The notes under the pieces: generated by a model
Seen by the model: the letters and a program-made list of their open reading frames with translations, nothing else
Databases searched by the model: none
Told to the model about the DNA's origin: nothing
Shown here: one piece after another, positions 8,368 to 16,996 of the stretch
Position numbering within the stretch: position 1 is the first letter of the stretch
Layout: each line of letters starts with the position of its first letter
DNA from: Marvinbryantia formatexigens DSM 14469
GTDB taxonomy: Bacteria; Bacillota; Clostridia; Lachnospirales; Lachnospiraceae
Length of the DNA: 64,000 bases
Direction: 5' to 3'
Assembly: GCF_025148285.1 (NCBI RefSeq)
Contig: NZ_CP102268.1
Span: forward strand, 2,769,001-2,833,000
Position numbers and translations under genes: made by a program

Positions 8368-8380
8368 CTGCATACAAAAC

Positions 8381-8409
8381 TTGTAAAGCAGCCGGCTTCA
8401 TGGTATCAT
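8381..8409 (+). promoter_or_regulatory. promoter of the two-component operon
   Basis: TTGTAA (8381-8386), a 17-bp spacer and TATCAT (8404-8409), with TGG before the -10 (extended -10). It lies 31 bp upstream of the response regulator start. Confidence 0.7.
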
Positions 8410-8439
8410 GAAAATAGTAAAAAGCGTGAGGAAAAAAAC

Positions 8440-10029
8440 ATGTTAAAGGTAGTAATTGCAGATGATGAGGAGCGGATATGCCGTCTGATTGAGGCGCTTG
8501 CCGACTGGCGGGCGCTGTCTATGGAGGTCGTCGGCACGGCGCACAATGGTCTGGAAGCCTGTGAAATGGTAGAGAAGACCTGCCCGGACATTCTCATTAC
8601 CGACATCCGTATGCCGGGGTGCAGCGGTCTGGAGCTTATCGAAAAGGTAAAAAAGAGCGCAGAGCAGCTGGAAATCATCATTATCAGCGGCTATGCGCAT
8701 TTTGAATATGCGCAGCAGGCGATAAAATTCGGCGTGGGCGATTATCTGCTGAAACCGATAAGCAAAGCGGAGCTGACGGCGACGCTGGAAAAGCTGCGGG
8801 ACCGTATACTGCAGCGGCAGGCGTCCGAGCAGGACCGGCAGGAGCTGAAGCGCAAGGCGGAGCTGGATGTGCGCCGCCTGCGGGAGGAGCTGCTGGAGGC
8901 ATTGTTTTTGCAGAAGGACACGGAGCTTTCCGCGCAGACGCTGCAGGAAATCTATGGAATGCAGGTACAGCCCGGACTTTTCCAGGCGTTCTGCCTGAAG
9001 CTGGACTGCGGGCTGCAGGAGCCGGGAGAGGGACAGACGGCGGTGCTGCTTGGAAAGGCGCGCGAGATACTGGAGCGGGTGCTGAAGGAAAAATGCGCGG
9101 GCTTCCTGCTGGGCGTGCGCGGTTTCTGGTGTCTGGGCATCCTGAATTATGAAAAGGCGCGCCAGGAGGAGATACGGCGTGCGCTGAAGGACTGTCTCAG
9201 TCAGATTGAAATGCAGAAAAGCCTGTTCGGCTCCGCTTCCTTTTCCATGTCGCTGGGCAGAGCTGTCCGGCAGCCGGAACAGCTTGCAGCTTCAATGAAG
9301 GAGGCTGCAGAGCTGATGCAGGAGCGAATCGTCAAGGGCACCGGCAGAGTGCTGGAGCACATGGGCGGACCGTCCGCGCTGAAGAGCAGCAATGTGATGG
9401 AGCGCTATCTGCGGGAGATCACGCAGGCGGTGGAGCTGCTGAGTGTGGAGCGGGCGGACGCGGCGGCAGAGCTTTTGAAGGCGGAGGTCCGCGGGACGAA
9501 GGATGTGCGCGGCTGCGAGATCGCGGAGCTGGTATCCTCCGCCTGCGATATTTTTTCCGCGCATGTGCAGATGCAGGAGCGCTCGCAGAAAATGGAAAAA
9601 TTCCGTCAGCGCTGCGGACAGTGCCGGAATATGGAGGAGCTGTTTGCCTGTCTGCAGGATTTCCAGCGGCAGGAAATCGAAGCGATGCTCAGAAAGCGGG
9701 AAAATGACACCGTCCGTCCCATCCGCATTGCCAAAGAATATATCCAGAACCATTACAGCGAGCCGATTACGCTGGAAGAGGTGAGCAGTGCGGTGGGCTT
9801 AAGCACCGCTTATTTCAGCACGCTCTTTAAAAAGACAGAGGGCGGCGGCTTTGCAAAATATCTGATACAGGTGCGGATGGAGCAGGCAAAGAGCCTTCTG
9901 CGCGAGACAAATACGCCGGTGGCGGAAATCTGCCGGCAGGTGGGCTACAATGATATCAAGCATTTCACGCACACCTTTGAGAAAATGGTCGGCGTGAAGC
10001 CGGCAACCTACCGGAAGCTTTACGGATAG
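8440..10029 (+). CDS. YesN-type response regulator with AraC output domain
   Basis: A 529-residue transcriptional regulator. It has a receiver domain (1-120) with acidic pocket D8/D9, phospho-acceptor D55 (ITDIRMP) and K in YLLKPIS. A long variable middle follows (about 130-420). The AraC-type double helix-turn-helix is at about 425-527 (VSSAVGLSTAYFSTLFKK and AEICRQVGYNDIKHFTHTF). Such regulators activate adjacent carbohydrate uptake genes, here probably the sugar ABC operon just upstream. It is the first gene of an operon with a histidine kinase and an ABC-ATPase-like protein. Confidence 0.92.
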   Translation: MLKVVIADDEERICRLIEALADWRALSMEVVGTAHNGLEACEMVEKTCPDILITDIRMPGCSGLELIEKVKKSAEQLEIIIISGYAHFEYAQQAIKFGVGDYLLKPISKAELTATLEKLRDRILQRQASEQDRQELKRKAELDVRRLREELLEALFLQKDTELSAQTLQEIYGMQVQPGLFQAFCLKLDCGLQEPGEGQTAVLLGKAREILERVLKEKCAGFLLGVRGFWCLGILNYEKARQEEIRRALKDCLSQIEMQKSLFGSASFSMSLGRAVRQPEQLAASMKEAAELMQERIVKGTGRVLEHMGGPSALKSSNVMERYLREITQAVELLSVERADAAAELLKAEVRGTKDVRGCEIAELVSSACDIFSAHVQMQERSQKMEKFRQRCGQCRNMEELFACLQDFQRQEIEAMLRKRENDTVRPIRIAKEYIQNHYSEPITLEEVSSAVGLSTAYFSTLFKKTEGGGFAKYLIQVRMEQAKSLLRETNTPVAEICRQVGYNDIKHFTHTFEKMVGVKPATYRKLYG

Positions 10030-10043
10030 AGGAGATAAGCGAT

Positions 10044-11096
10044 ATGAAACAGCCGGGAAAACTGAAATATATTTCCAGCCGCGTGGTCTGTGTTGCGCTG
10101 GTCTATGCCGCGGTCGCGGCGGCGCTGGCGGCGGTGCAGCTATATCTGATGTGGAAGGAAAATCCGTCCCCTCTGCCGACGGTTCTGCTGCTGTGTGCGC
10201 TGGCGGCGGCGCTGGCGGTATCCTGGGTGTGGATCGTTCTGCCGTACCGCCGCTGTGAGAGGATGCTGCAGCGTCTGGCGGAGGGGTATCCGTTTTCGGA
10301 CGCGAAGGATTTCGACGACGCCGCGCTCACGCCGGTCATGCATTCCCAGCTTTCACTGATAGAGCAGAGCGCCCGCTCCCCGCAGTTTATGGACCTTAAT
10401 AAGCGGCAGGCACAGTATCTGGCGCTGCAGAATCAGATTAACCCGCATTTTCTCTACAACACGCTGGAGAGCATCCGCGGGGAAGCACTGATTGCCGGGC
10501 TGGACAGCGTCGCCGATATGACGGAGGCGCTGGCGAAGTTTTTCCGCTATACGATTACCAAGGTGGAAAATCTTGTCTCGGTGGAGGAGGAGCTGGACAA
10601 CTGCGAGACGTATTTCGGAATCCAGAAGTACCGCTTCGGGGACCGGCTGCAGCTTCATATCGAGTATGAGCCGGAGGAGTGGTCGGAGATCATGAACTGC
10701 CGTATCCCGAAGCTGACGCTGCAGCCGATTCTGGAGAACAGCATCATTCACGGGACGGAGCTGAAAATCGGCACGGGCAATCTGTATATCTGCTTTGCGC
10801 GCACGCAGGACCGGCTTTTGATCCGCATTTCCGACGACGGGGTCGGCATGGATGAGGAGACGCTTACGAAGCTGAACCGCAAGCTGGGAAAGAGCGCCGG
10901 ACCGCTTGCCTCGCAGGAGGAGGAAAAGCAGGGCGGCATCGCGCTGGTGAATGTGAACAACCGCATTCATCTGATTTTCGGCGATGAATACGGCATACAT
11001 GTCTACTCTGTTCCGCAAAGCGGGACGGATGTGGAGATTACACTCCCGATTGTGACGAGCGACCGGGAAATCAGAAACCGGGATGTGTTAGGATGA
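10044..11096 (+). CDS. YesM-type sensor histidine kinase with minimal sensor region
   Basis: A 350-residue membrane histidine kinase of the LytS/YesM group. Two hydrophobic segments (about 13-33 and 46-66) are joined by only about 12 residues, so there is almost no extracellular sensor domain. The kinase core has the His box NPHFLYNTLESIR (H135), N-box LQPILENSIIHG and G-box ISDDGVGM. With so little outside the membrane, it may sense through a partner such as the sugar receptor or the ABC-like protein encoded next. The start has AGAGGAGATAAGCG upstream. The stop overlaps the next start (ATGA). Confidence 0.9.
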   Translation: MKQPGKLKYISSRVVCVALVYAAVAAALAAVQLYLMWKENPSPLPTVLLLCALAAALAVSWVWIVLPYRRCERMLQRLAEGYPFSDAKDFDDAALTPVMHSQLSLIEQSARSPQFMDLNKRQAQYLALQNQINPHFLYNTLESIRGEALIAGLDSVADMTEALAKFFRYTITKVENLVSVEEELDNCETYFGIQKYRFGDRLQLHIEYEPEEWSEIMNCRIPKLTLQPILENSIIHGTELKIGTGNLYICFARTQDRLLIRISDDGVGMDEETLTKLNRKLGKSAGPLASQEEEKQGGIALVNVNNRIHLIFGDEYGIHVYSVPQSGTDVEITLPIVTSDREIRNRDVLG

Positions 11097-12571
11097 AGCA
11101 GGAAATATTCCGGATGGAGCGGGTGACTTATCTGGAACAGGAGATTATGCTGCTGGAGGACTTTAACCTCCAGATTTACCGCGGGGAGATCATGGGGATG
11201 ATACCGGTCAACGCGCACGGGATGACGGCGTTTTTAAAGCTTCTGCAGAACAATCTTCCGCTCTATGACGGCTACATTTATTACGGCGGGGAAAAGATCA
11301 ATTCCTGGAAGGAATCGAAAAAGCAGACCAACCGCATCAGCATCATCGAGGGAAAAAGCCGCCTTGTGGAAAATATGACGGTGCTGGACAACATCTTTGT
11401 ACTGCGGCAGAGCTTCGGACAGGAAATCGTGCGCACAAAGCTGCTGGGCAGGCAGCTTGCGCCCTTTTTTGCGGATATCGGTATCGATATTTCCGCGGAC
11501 GCCCGCGTGGAGACGCTGTCGGAATTTGAGCGGGTGGTGGTTGAGCTTTTGCGGGCGGTCGTCATGGGACACCGCCTGATTGTGCTGAACGATATCGGCA
11601 CGCTGATCAGCTTCGAGGAAATGAAAAAGCTGCACGAGATTCTGCGCCATTACGCTGCGCAGGGCTTTTCTTTTCTCTATATCTGCCCGCATTTTGAGGA
11701 GGTCGTCATGATATGCGACCGTTCCGCCATGCTTTCCAACGGGCGTATCCAGAAAATTGTGCGCAGGGAGGAAATGGCGGATGAGATTCTGCGGCTGTAT
11801 CCGGCGGAGTATGACCGCATGGTGCGCAGCCATCTGGAAAGCCGCCAGAACGACAGGGAGAGGCACGCGGAGGTTCTGCGCACCGACGGGCTGTGCGGGG
11901 AATACGTCCGCGACTTTGGCTTTGTGGTTTCCGGCGGCGAATGTCTGGTCATCCAGATTCAGGAAAACCATATTTTCCAGGAGCTGGTGCAGATGATCAC
12001 CGGGGAGAAGGAGCCGGAAGCGGGAGAGCTGTATCTTCTGGGAAAACCGGCAAAATTTTCCGGAAATGAAAAGCTTGCCGTGATACAGGAGCTGCCCACA
12101 AAAAGCATGGTGTTTCCCAAACTCAGCTACATGGAAAATCTGTGTATCTCTCTTTCCGGCAGGATGCCCTTCATCTGGCTTGGCAGAGGAATCCGCAGCA
12201 GCATCCGGCGGGAGTATGGTCCCATACTGGGGGAGGAGGTCTTTGACATGTCGGTGGAGGAGCTGAGCGAGAAGCAGAAATATCAGATGATCTACACGCG
12301 CGTGCTGCTGCAGAAGCCGCGAATCGTATTCTGTGTCCAGCCCTTTAAGGGGGCGGACCTGCCGCACCGCATGTTTGTCTGGAAAATGCTGGAAATTCTG
12401 CTGGCAAAAGGTATCTCCGTGGTCATCCTCACAATGATGCTCTCCGATTCCCTCTCGCTGGCGGACCGCCTGCTGGTGGTGAACGAGGACGGCAGCGAAA
12501 AAGAGGTCATGCGCCAGGATTTCGCCTCCATTTCGTCCGTTACGCCGTGGATTCATCTTTATAAGAAGTAA
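11093..12571 (+). CDS. degenerate tandem ABC-ATPase-like protein (RbsA/MglA paralogue)
   Basis: A 492-residue protein that follows the layout of the sugar ABC ATPase at 4745-6256 along its whole length but has lost nearly all catalytic motifs. In half 1 the Walker A place reads IPVNAHGMTAF (37-47, no GKS/T), the signature reads LSEFERVVVELLRAV (142-156), and Walker B reads LIVLND (162-167, D-E replaced by N-D). A histidine remains at the H-loop (CPHFEEV, H200). In half 2 Walker A is replaced by VIQIQENHIFQE (286-297) and the signature by LSEKQKYQM. The frame is intact and ATGA-coupled to the kinase, which argues for a selected function rather than decay. A role as a signalling or docking partner between transporter and kinase is inferred. 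Confidence 0.8.
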   Translation: MKQEIFRMERVTYLEQEIMLLEDFNLQIYRGEIMGMIPVNAHGMTAFLKLLQNNLPLYDGYIYYGGEKINSWKESKKQTNRISIIEGKSRLVENMTVLDNIFVLRQSFGQEIVRTKLLGRQLAPFFADIGIDISADARVETLSEFERVVVELLRAVVMGHRLIVLNDIGTLISFEEMKKLHEILRHYAAQGFSFLYICPHFEEVVMICDRSAMLSNGRIQKIVRREEMADEILRLYPAEYDRMVRSHLESRQNDRERHAEVLRTDGLCGEYVRDFGFVVSGGECLVIQIQENHIFQELVQMITGEKEPEAGELYLLGKPAKFSGNEKLAVIQELPTKSMVFPKLSYMENLCISLSGRMPFIWLGRGIRSSIRREYGPILGEEVFDMSVEELSEKQKYQMIYTRVLLQKPRIVFCVQPFKGADLPHRMFVWKMLEILLAKGISVVILTMMLSDSLSLADRLLVVNEDGSEKEVMRQDFASISSVTPWIHLYKK

Positions 12572-12584
12572 AAGCGGAAAAAAC

Positions 12585-12613
12585 TTGACTTTTTATGCAG
12601 ACGGAAACATAAT
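12585..12613 (+). promoter_or_regulatory. promoter of the cyclophilin gene
   Basis: TTGACT (12585-12590), a 17-bp spacer and CATAAT (12608-12613), 43 bp before the start codon. Confidence 0.7.
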
Positions 12614-12655
12614 AATACCAGAGTTGCAAAAACTGAAATTGAAGGAGAAATCACA

Positions 12656-13174
12656 ATGGCAAATCCGATTGTAACAATTACTATGGAAAACGGAGACGTG
12701 ATAAAAGCAGAGCTTTATCCGGAAGTGGCTCCGAACAGCGTAAACAATTTTATCAGTCTTATTAAGAAGGGCTTCTACGACGGGCTGATTTTCCACCGCG
12801 TCATCAATGGCTTTATGATTCAGGGCGGCTGTCCGGACGGTACCGGCATGGGCGGTCCGGGATACAGCATAAAGGGCGAGTTTTCCGCAAATCATTTTCA
12901 GAATGATTTAAAGCACACGGAGGGCGTGCTCTCAATGGCGCGCGCAATGAACCCCAACTCCGCGGGCTCCCAGTTCTTCATTATGCATAAAGCGGCCCCG
13001 CATCTGGACGGTTCCTATGCGGCGTTCGGAAAAGTGATCGAGGGCATGGACGTGGTAAACCGCATTGCGGAGGAGGACACCGATTACAGCGACCGCCCGC
13101 TTGACGAGCAGAAGATGAAAACGGTGACGGTGGAGACCTTCGACGTGGAATATCCGGAACCGGAGAAATGCTGA
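12656..13174 (+). CDS. cyclophilin-type peptidyl-prolyl cis-trans isomerase
   Basis: A 172-residue cytoplasmic cyclophilin, the usual length for bacterial PpiB-like enzymes. It contains IFHRVINGFMIQGG (catalytic Arg/Phe/Gln region), MARAMNPNSAGSQFFIM and LDGSYAAFGKVIEGMDVV. It catalyses proline isomerisation in protein folding. No signal peptide is seen. AAGGAGAAATCACA precedes the ATG. The stop overlaps the next gene's start by 7 bp. Confidence 0.95.
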   Translation: MANPIVTITMENGDVIKAELYPEVAPNSVNNFISLIKKGFYDGLIFHRVINGFMIQGGCPDGTGMGGPGYSIKGEFSANHFQNDLKHTEGVLSMARAMNPNSAGSQFFIMHKAAPHLDGSYAAFGKVIEGMDVVNRIAEEDTDYSDRPLDEQKMKTVTVETFDVEYPEPEKC

Positions 13175-14097
13175 TTTCCCTGCGGGAGATTGCAGACGAA
13201 GAGGCGTGCCGGGCGGCGCTTGCGGTGCCCATCCGGATGGAGGAGCACGCCGTTTATGTGACGCGCCTGCCGGAGGCGGCGCGCGCCCTGGCGAAGAAAA
13301 AGCTTCCGTGCATTTTTCTGGAGAGCGCAGGGCAGCGGGAATCCGTCTGGGGCGTCGACCTGGTTCTGATGGAGGAACCATCGTGTCCGCCAGAGGCGGA
13401 CGATGCTCGGCGCGAAGCGAGGACAGAACAGGGCGGCACGGATGCAGGCGCTGACATTAATTTGAATGGAATGACTGGCAACGTGTGCACTTGTATGAGC
13501 TGGAGAACGGACGATATATGCGGGCAGGTTGCCCGGCATCTTGGTGATGAGGCGCTTATGCGTCTCTGGCAGCGCCACTACGGACTTCCGTGGACGATTG
13601 CGCAGACGGAGCGCCTCCTGATCCGCGAGTCGGTGATGGAGGATCTGCCGGCGTTTCTTTCCATGTACGGCGAAGAGGCGGACAATCCGGATGTCACGCC
13701 GTTTCCGGATAACCCGGAGGAAATTTTTTATTCTTATGTGAAGCATCAGTATCCGCTCTGCGGGTACGGTCTGTGGACGGTCGTCGAGCGAAAGTCCGGC
13801 GCAGTGGCCGGGCGTATCGGTGTGGAGGATGATGAGACGGGCGGATGGCAGATGGCGTATCTGATTGCCCGGCGGTTCCGCCGCCGCGGTTATGCAAAAG
13901 AAGCCGCTGCCGCCGTGCTTGCATATGCGCGGGACGTTCTGCAGCTTCCGCAGTTAAAGCTGCACACGTCGGCGGGCAATACCGCTTCGCAGAAGCTGGC
14001 TGCCGGTCTTGGGTTTTCCGGAAATTCTTATACTGTCCATTCCGATGATTGTGAACAGCGATGGGATTTTTTCACAATAGACTTGACAGACCGGTAA
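13168..14097 (+). CDS. GNAT-family N-acetyltransferase with N-terminal extension
   Basis: A 309-residue protein. The C-terminal half (about 148-305) is a GNAT acetyltransferase of the RimJ/RimL kind: RLLIRESVMEDLPAF starts the fold, RRFRRRGYAKEAAAAV is the acetyl-CoA loop, and NTASQKLAAGLGF completes it. The N-terminal 75 residues form a small separate unit seen before GNAT domains in related clostridia. They are joined by a low-complexity linker (about 75-105) rich in Ala, Arg and Glu. It overlaps the cyclophilin gene (ATGCTGA), so the two are probably co-translated. The acceptor substrate is unknown. Confidence 0.8.
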   Translation: MLISLREIADEEACRAALAVPIRMEEHAVYVTRLPEAARALAKKKLPCIFLESAGQRESVWGVDLVLMEEPSCPPEADDARREARTEQGGTDAGADINLNGMTGNVCTCMSWRTDDICGQVARHLGDEALMRLWQRHYGLPWTIAQTERLLIRESVMEDLPAFLSMYGEEADNPDVTPFPDNPEEIFYSYVKHQYPLCGYGLWTVVERKSGAVAGRIGVEDDETGGWQMAYLIARRFRRRGYAKEAAAAVLAYARDVLQLPQLKLHTSAGNTASQKLAAGLGFSGNSYTVHSDDCEQRWDFFTIDLTDR

Positions 14098-14111
14098 AAA
14101 ACGTGTATGAT
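14083..14111 (+). promoter_or_regulatory. promoter of metQ
   Basis: TTGACA (14083-14088), a 17-bp spacer and TATGAT (14106-14111). It starts inside the end of the GNAT gene and excludes the in-frame ATG at 14107 as the metQ start. The leader is only about 50 nt, too short for an S-box riboswitch. Confidence 0.85.
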
Positions 14112-14124
14112 TAAAAATCATATA

Positions 14125-14147
14125 TTTCCTACTGAAAAAGTAGGAAA
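14125..14147 (+). other. leader hairpin of metQ
   Basis: TTTCCTACT (14125-14133) pairs perfectly with AGTAGGAAA (14139-14147) over a GAAAA loop. It sits at the 5' end of the predicted mRNA and ends about 10 nt before the ribosome binding site. It may stabilise the message; no terminator T-run follows. Confidence 0.5.
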
Positions 14148-14169
14148 AACAAAAAAGGAGGATAACATT

Positions 14170-15066
14170 ATGAAAAAACTGACAGCAGTCGCATTTGCGG
14201 CAACTCTGACACTTGCTCTGGCGGCACCGGCAGCAGCAGAAGAGGGAACCATCACGGTAGCGGCATCCCCGACACCGCACGCACAGATCCTGGAGGCAGC
14301 GGCGCCGCTTCTTGAGGAAAAAGGCTGGAAGCTGGATGTTGTGGAATTCACCGATTACGTACAGCCGAACCTTGTTGTGGACAGCGGCGAAATGGACGCA
14401 AACTATTTCCAGCACATTCCGTATCTGGAGAGCTTCAATGAGGAGCAGGGCACCTCTCTGGTGAACGCAGGCGGCATCCACTATGAGCCGTTCGGCATTT
14501 ATCCGGGCACAAAGTCCAGCATCGAAGAGCTGGAGGAGGGCGATGTGATCGCGGTTCCGAATGATACCACCAACGAGGCGAGAGCGCTTCTTCTCCTGCA
14601 GGACAACGGTCTGATCAAACTTGCAGACGGTGCAGGTCTTACCGCAACCGTAAATGATATCGAAGAGAATTCGCTGAATCTGGAGATCCTGGAGCTGGAG
14701 GCGGCGCAGGTTTCCAAATACACCGCAGAGGCAGCGCTTGTCGTTCTGAACGGCAACTATGCGCTGGATGCAGGTTTCTCCGTAGGCAAGGATGCGATCG
14801 CTTATGAGTCTTCTGATTCTGAGGCTGCAAAGACCTATGTAAATGTTATCGCAGTAAAAGAGGGCAACGAAAACAACGAAGGCATCAAGGCTCTGGTAGA
14901 GGTGCTGAAATCTGACGAAATCAAAGATTACATCAACGAGACCTTTGACGGCGCCGTAATTCCGTTTGAAGACGAGGCGGCGGATGCGGCGGAGGATGCG
15001 CAGGCAGCGGCAGACGAGGCAGCATCCGAGGCAGCGGAAGCAGAAACTGAGACAGAAGCTGAGTAG
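14170..15066 (+). CDS. metQ: methionine ABC transporter substrate-binding protein (NlpA/MetQ family), no lipobox
   Basis: A 298-residue secreted binding protein. The signal peptide runs MKKLTAVAFAATLTLA to PAAA (about 1-25) and has no lipobox cysteine. Family blocks are VVEFTDYVQPNLVVDSGEMD and NYFQHIPYLESFN. It ends with about 30 residues of Ala/Glu/Asp low-complexity sequence, which is not part of the fold. The ATG at 14170 has AAAGGAGG upstream. The methionine assignment rests on the metN-metI genes that follow; related NlpA proteins can bind other ligands. A terminator follows, so it can be made in excess of the rest of the transporter. Confidence 0.88.
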   Translation: MKKLTAVAFAATLTLALAAPAAAEEGTITVAASPTPHAQILEAAAPLLEEKGWKLDVVEFTDYVQPNLVVDSGEMDANYFQHIPYLESFNEEQGTSLVNAGGIHYEPFGIYPGTKSSIEELEEGDVIAVPNDTTNEARALLLLQDNGLIKLADGAGLTATVNDIEENSLNLEILELEAAQVSKYTAEAALVVLNGNYALDAGFSVGKDAIAYESSDSEAAKTYVNVIAVKEGNENNEGIKALVEVLKSDEIKDYINETFDGAVIPFEDEAADAAEDAQAAADEAASEAAEAETETEAE

Positions 15067-15138
15067 GAAGCGATGTTACTGTGAACGACGTGAACAGTAA
15101 CGCGGCGACGCTATCATAACAGGCAGAAGATGATTTAT

Positions 15139-15179
15139 GGGGCTGAGCAGGAATTCTATCTTGCATCAGCCCCGTTTTT
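15139..15179 (+). terminator. intrinsic terminator between metQ and metN
   Basis: GGGGCTGA (15139-15146) pairs perfectly with TCAGCCCC (15166-15173), followed by G and TTTTT. A smaller hairpin, GTTACTGT (15075-15082) with ACAGTAAC (15094-15101), precedes it. Confidence 0.85.
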
Positions 15180-15189
15180 GCGCTATACT
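15161..15189 (+). promoter_or_regulatory. promoter of metN-metI, overlapping the metQ terminator
   Basis: TTGCAT (15161-15166), a 17-bp spacer and TATACT (15184-15189). The -35 box sits at the 3' edge of the terminator loop, so termination and re-initiation share DNA. The metN start is 61 bp downstream of the -10. Confidence 0.65.
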
Positions 15190-15249
15190 CAAACATATTT
15201 GTGGAATGCGCAGCAATCCGGTATCATGGGGAGAGGGATGGAGGAACAT

Positions 15250-16260
15250 ATGGAACCGATTATCAAAATCGAACATCTGGAAAAAGAATTTAAGCTGAAG
15301 GAGATGGACGTTCACGCTCTGCGGGACGTCAGCCTGGATATCTATAAAGGCGACATTTACGGCATCATCGGCATGTCCGGCGCGGGAAAGAGCACGCTTG
15401 TGCGGTGTTTAAATTTCCTGGAGCGTCCGACAGCCGGGACGGTGACGGTAAATGGAAAAGATCTTGCAAAGCTCTCAGAAAAAGAACTGCGTGAGGCGCG
15501 CAAGGATATCGGAATGATCTTCCAGCATTTCAATCTGCTCATGCAGCGCAGCGTCATTGATAATGTCTGCTTTCCGCTGGAGATCGCCGGGATGAGCAGG
15601 GCGCAGGCGCGCAAAAAGGCGATGGAGTATCTGGAAATCGTCGGTCTTGCGGAAAAGGCGAAGGCATACCCGGTGCAGCTTTCCGGCGGACAGAAGCAGC
15701 GTGTGGCGATCGCCCGCGTGCTCGCCTCTGATCCGAAGATTTTGCTCTGCGACGAGGCGACCAGCGCGCTCGACCCGCAGACTACAAAATCTATTCTGCA
15801 GCTTTTGAAGGAGATCAATCAGAAGTACGGAATTACGATCGTTGTCATCACGCATGAGATGGCGGTCGTACAGGAAATCTGTACGCACGTCGCTATCATC
15901 GATCAGGGAAATCTGGCGGAGCACGGCACAGTGGAGGAAATTTTCCTCGCTCCGAAATCGCGCGAGGCGAAGCGCCTGATCTACCAGGGCTATGAGAAGG
16001 TAGCGGAGATGAAGGGCAAACGCTGCGTGCGCATTGTATTCTCGGAAAATTCGTCCTTCGAGCCGGTGATCGGTAATATGGTGCTGGCGTTTAAGTCGCC
16101 GGTGAATATTCTCTATGCCAACACAAGGGACCTGGACGGCGTGGCAAAGGGCGAGATGGTTCTGCAGCTTCCGGAGGACGAGGAGCTTGGGCGCAAGATG
16201 ATCGCATATTTAAAGAGCGCAAGATTAACGGTGGAGGAGCTGGAAGGTTATGTTGACTGA
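15250..16260 (+). CDS. metN: methionine ABC transporter ATP-binding protein
   Basis: A 336-residue ATPase of the MetN type. Walker A is GMSGAGKSTL, the signature is [13 protein letters not shown], Walker B is ILLCDEATSALDP and the H-loop is VITHEM. After residue about 260 comes a NIL domain (VRIVFSENSSFEPVIGNM), the regulatory methionine-sensing domain. The ATG at 15250 has GGAGG 5 bp upstream. In-frame upstream starts would add up to 40 residues that overlap the promoter and terminator. It overlaps metI by 11 bp. Confidence 0.93.
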   Translation: MEPIIKIEHLEKEFKLKEMDVHALRDVSLDIYKGDIYGIIGMSGAGKSTLVRCLNFLERPTAGTVTVNGKDLAKLSEKELREARKDIGMIFQHFNLLMQRSVIDNVCFPLEIAGMSRAQARKKAMEYLEIVGLAEKAKAYPVQLSGGQKQRVAIARVLASDPKILLCDEATSALDPQTTKSILQLLKEINQKYGITIVVITHEMAVVQEICTHVAIIDQGNLAEHGTVEEIFLAPKSREAKRLIYQGYEKVAEMKGKRCVRIVFSENSSFEPVIGNMVLAFKSPVNILYANTRDLDGVAKGEMVLQLPEDEELGRKMIAYLKSARLTVEELEGYVD

Positions 16261-16915
16261 AAAAGAAATTATGATGATTGTTGAAGGAATCGGCGGAACA
16301 CTCTGGATGGTGCTGGCTTCCGTATTTTTCGGCTATCTGATCGGACTGCCGATGGGGATCGCACTGACGGTCACGGGCAGGGACGGCATTCGCCCGAATG
16401 CGGCTGTATATAAGGTCCTGGATGTGATCTCAAATATTTTCCGCAGCATCCCGTTCCTGATCCTGCTGATCCTTGTGCAGCCGTTCACAAGATTTCTGCT
16501 CGGAAAGAGCTACGGAGCGACGGCAACCATCGTTCCGCTGACGATCGCAGCAGGACCGTACATCGCAAGAATGGTGGAATCATCCTTAAAAGAGGTGGAT
16601 CACGGTGTGATCGAGGCGGCGCAGAGCATGGGCGCGAGCACCTGGACGATTATTTTCAAGGTGCTGCTGACAGAGGCGCGCACCTCGCTGATCGTCAACG
16701 CTACCATCGCCACAAATACGATCCTGGGATACTCCGCGATGGCGGGCGCCTGCGGAGGCGGCGGACTTGGAGACATTGCCGTCCGTTACGGCTACAACCG
16801 CTGGAGACCGAACATCCTTCTTATCACAGTTGTGCTCCTGGTCGTGCTGGCGCAGGTATTCCAGATGGTCGGAATGTCTATTTCAAGAGCAGTCGACCGC
16901 AGACGGGTGGAGTAA
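16250..16915 (+). CDS. metI: methionine ABC transporter permease
   Basis: A 221-residue permease with five or six hydrophobic segments. It carries the permease EAA-like loop EAAQSMGASTWTIIFKVLL and the family block AGACGGGGLGDIAVRYGY. It partners MetN and MetQ for high-affinity D/L-methionine uptake. It starts inside metN, which indicates coupling. Confidence 0.93.
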   Translation: MLTEKEIMMIVEGIGGTLWMVLASVFFGYLIGLPMGIALTVTGRDGIRPNAAVYKVLDVISNIFRSIPFLILLILVQPFTRFLLGKSYGATATIVPLTIAAGPYIARMVESSLKEVDHGVIEAAQSMGASTWTIIFKVLLTEARTSLIVNATIATNTILGYSAMAGACGGGGLGDIAVRYGYNRWRPNILLITVVLLVVLAQVFQMVGMSISRAVDRRRVE

Positions 16916-16949
16916 AGGAAGCATGGAAAAGCCTGTGCCGCACACTGTC

Positions 16950-16969
16950 ATGCCTGCCCGTGCAGGCAT
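16950..16969 (+). other. perfect hairpin between metI and malQ
   Basis: ATGCCTGC (16950-16957) and GCAGGCAT (16962-16969) with a 4-nt loop. No T-run follows, so it is at most a weak terminator or an mRNA end-stabilising stem. Confidence 0.45.
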
Positions 16970-16996
16970 AACTACATATGAAAGAGAGAAGAAAAA

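Noticed and set aside
14118-14169. S-box (SAM) or other methionine riboswitch before metQ
   Set aside because: The leader is about 50 nt with one simple hairpin and no terminator, too short for any known SAM riboswitch.
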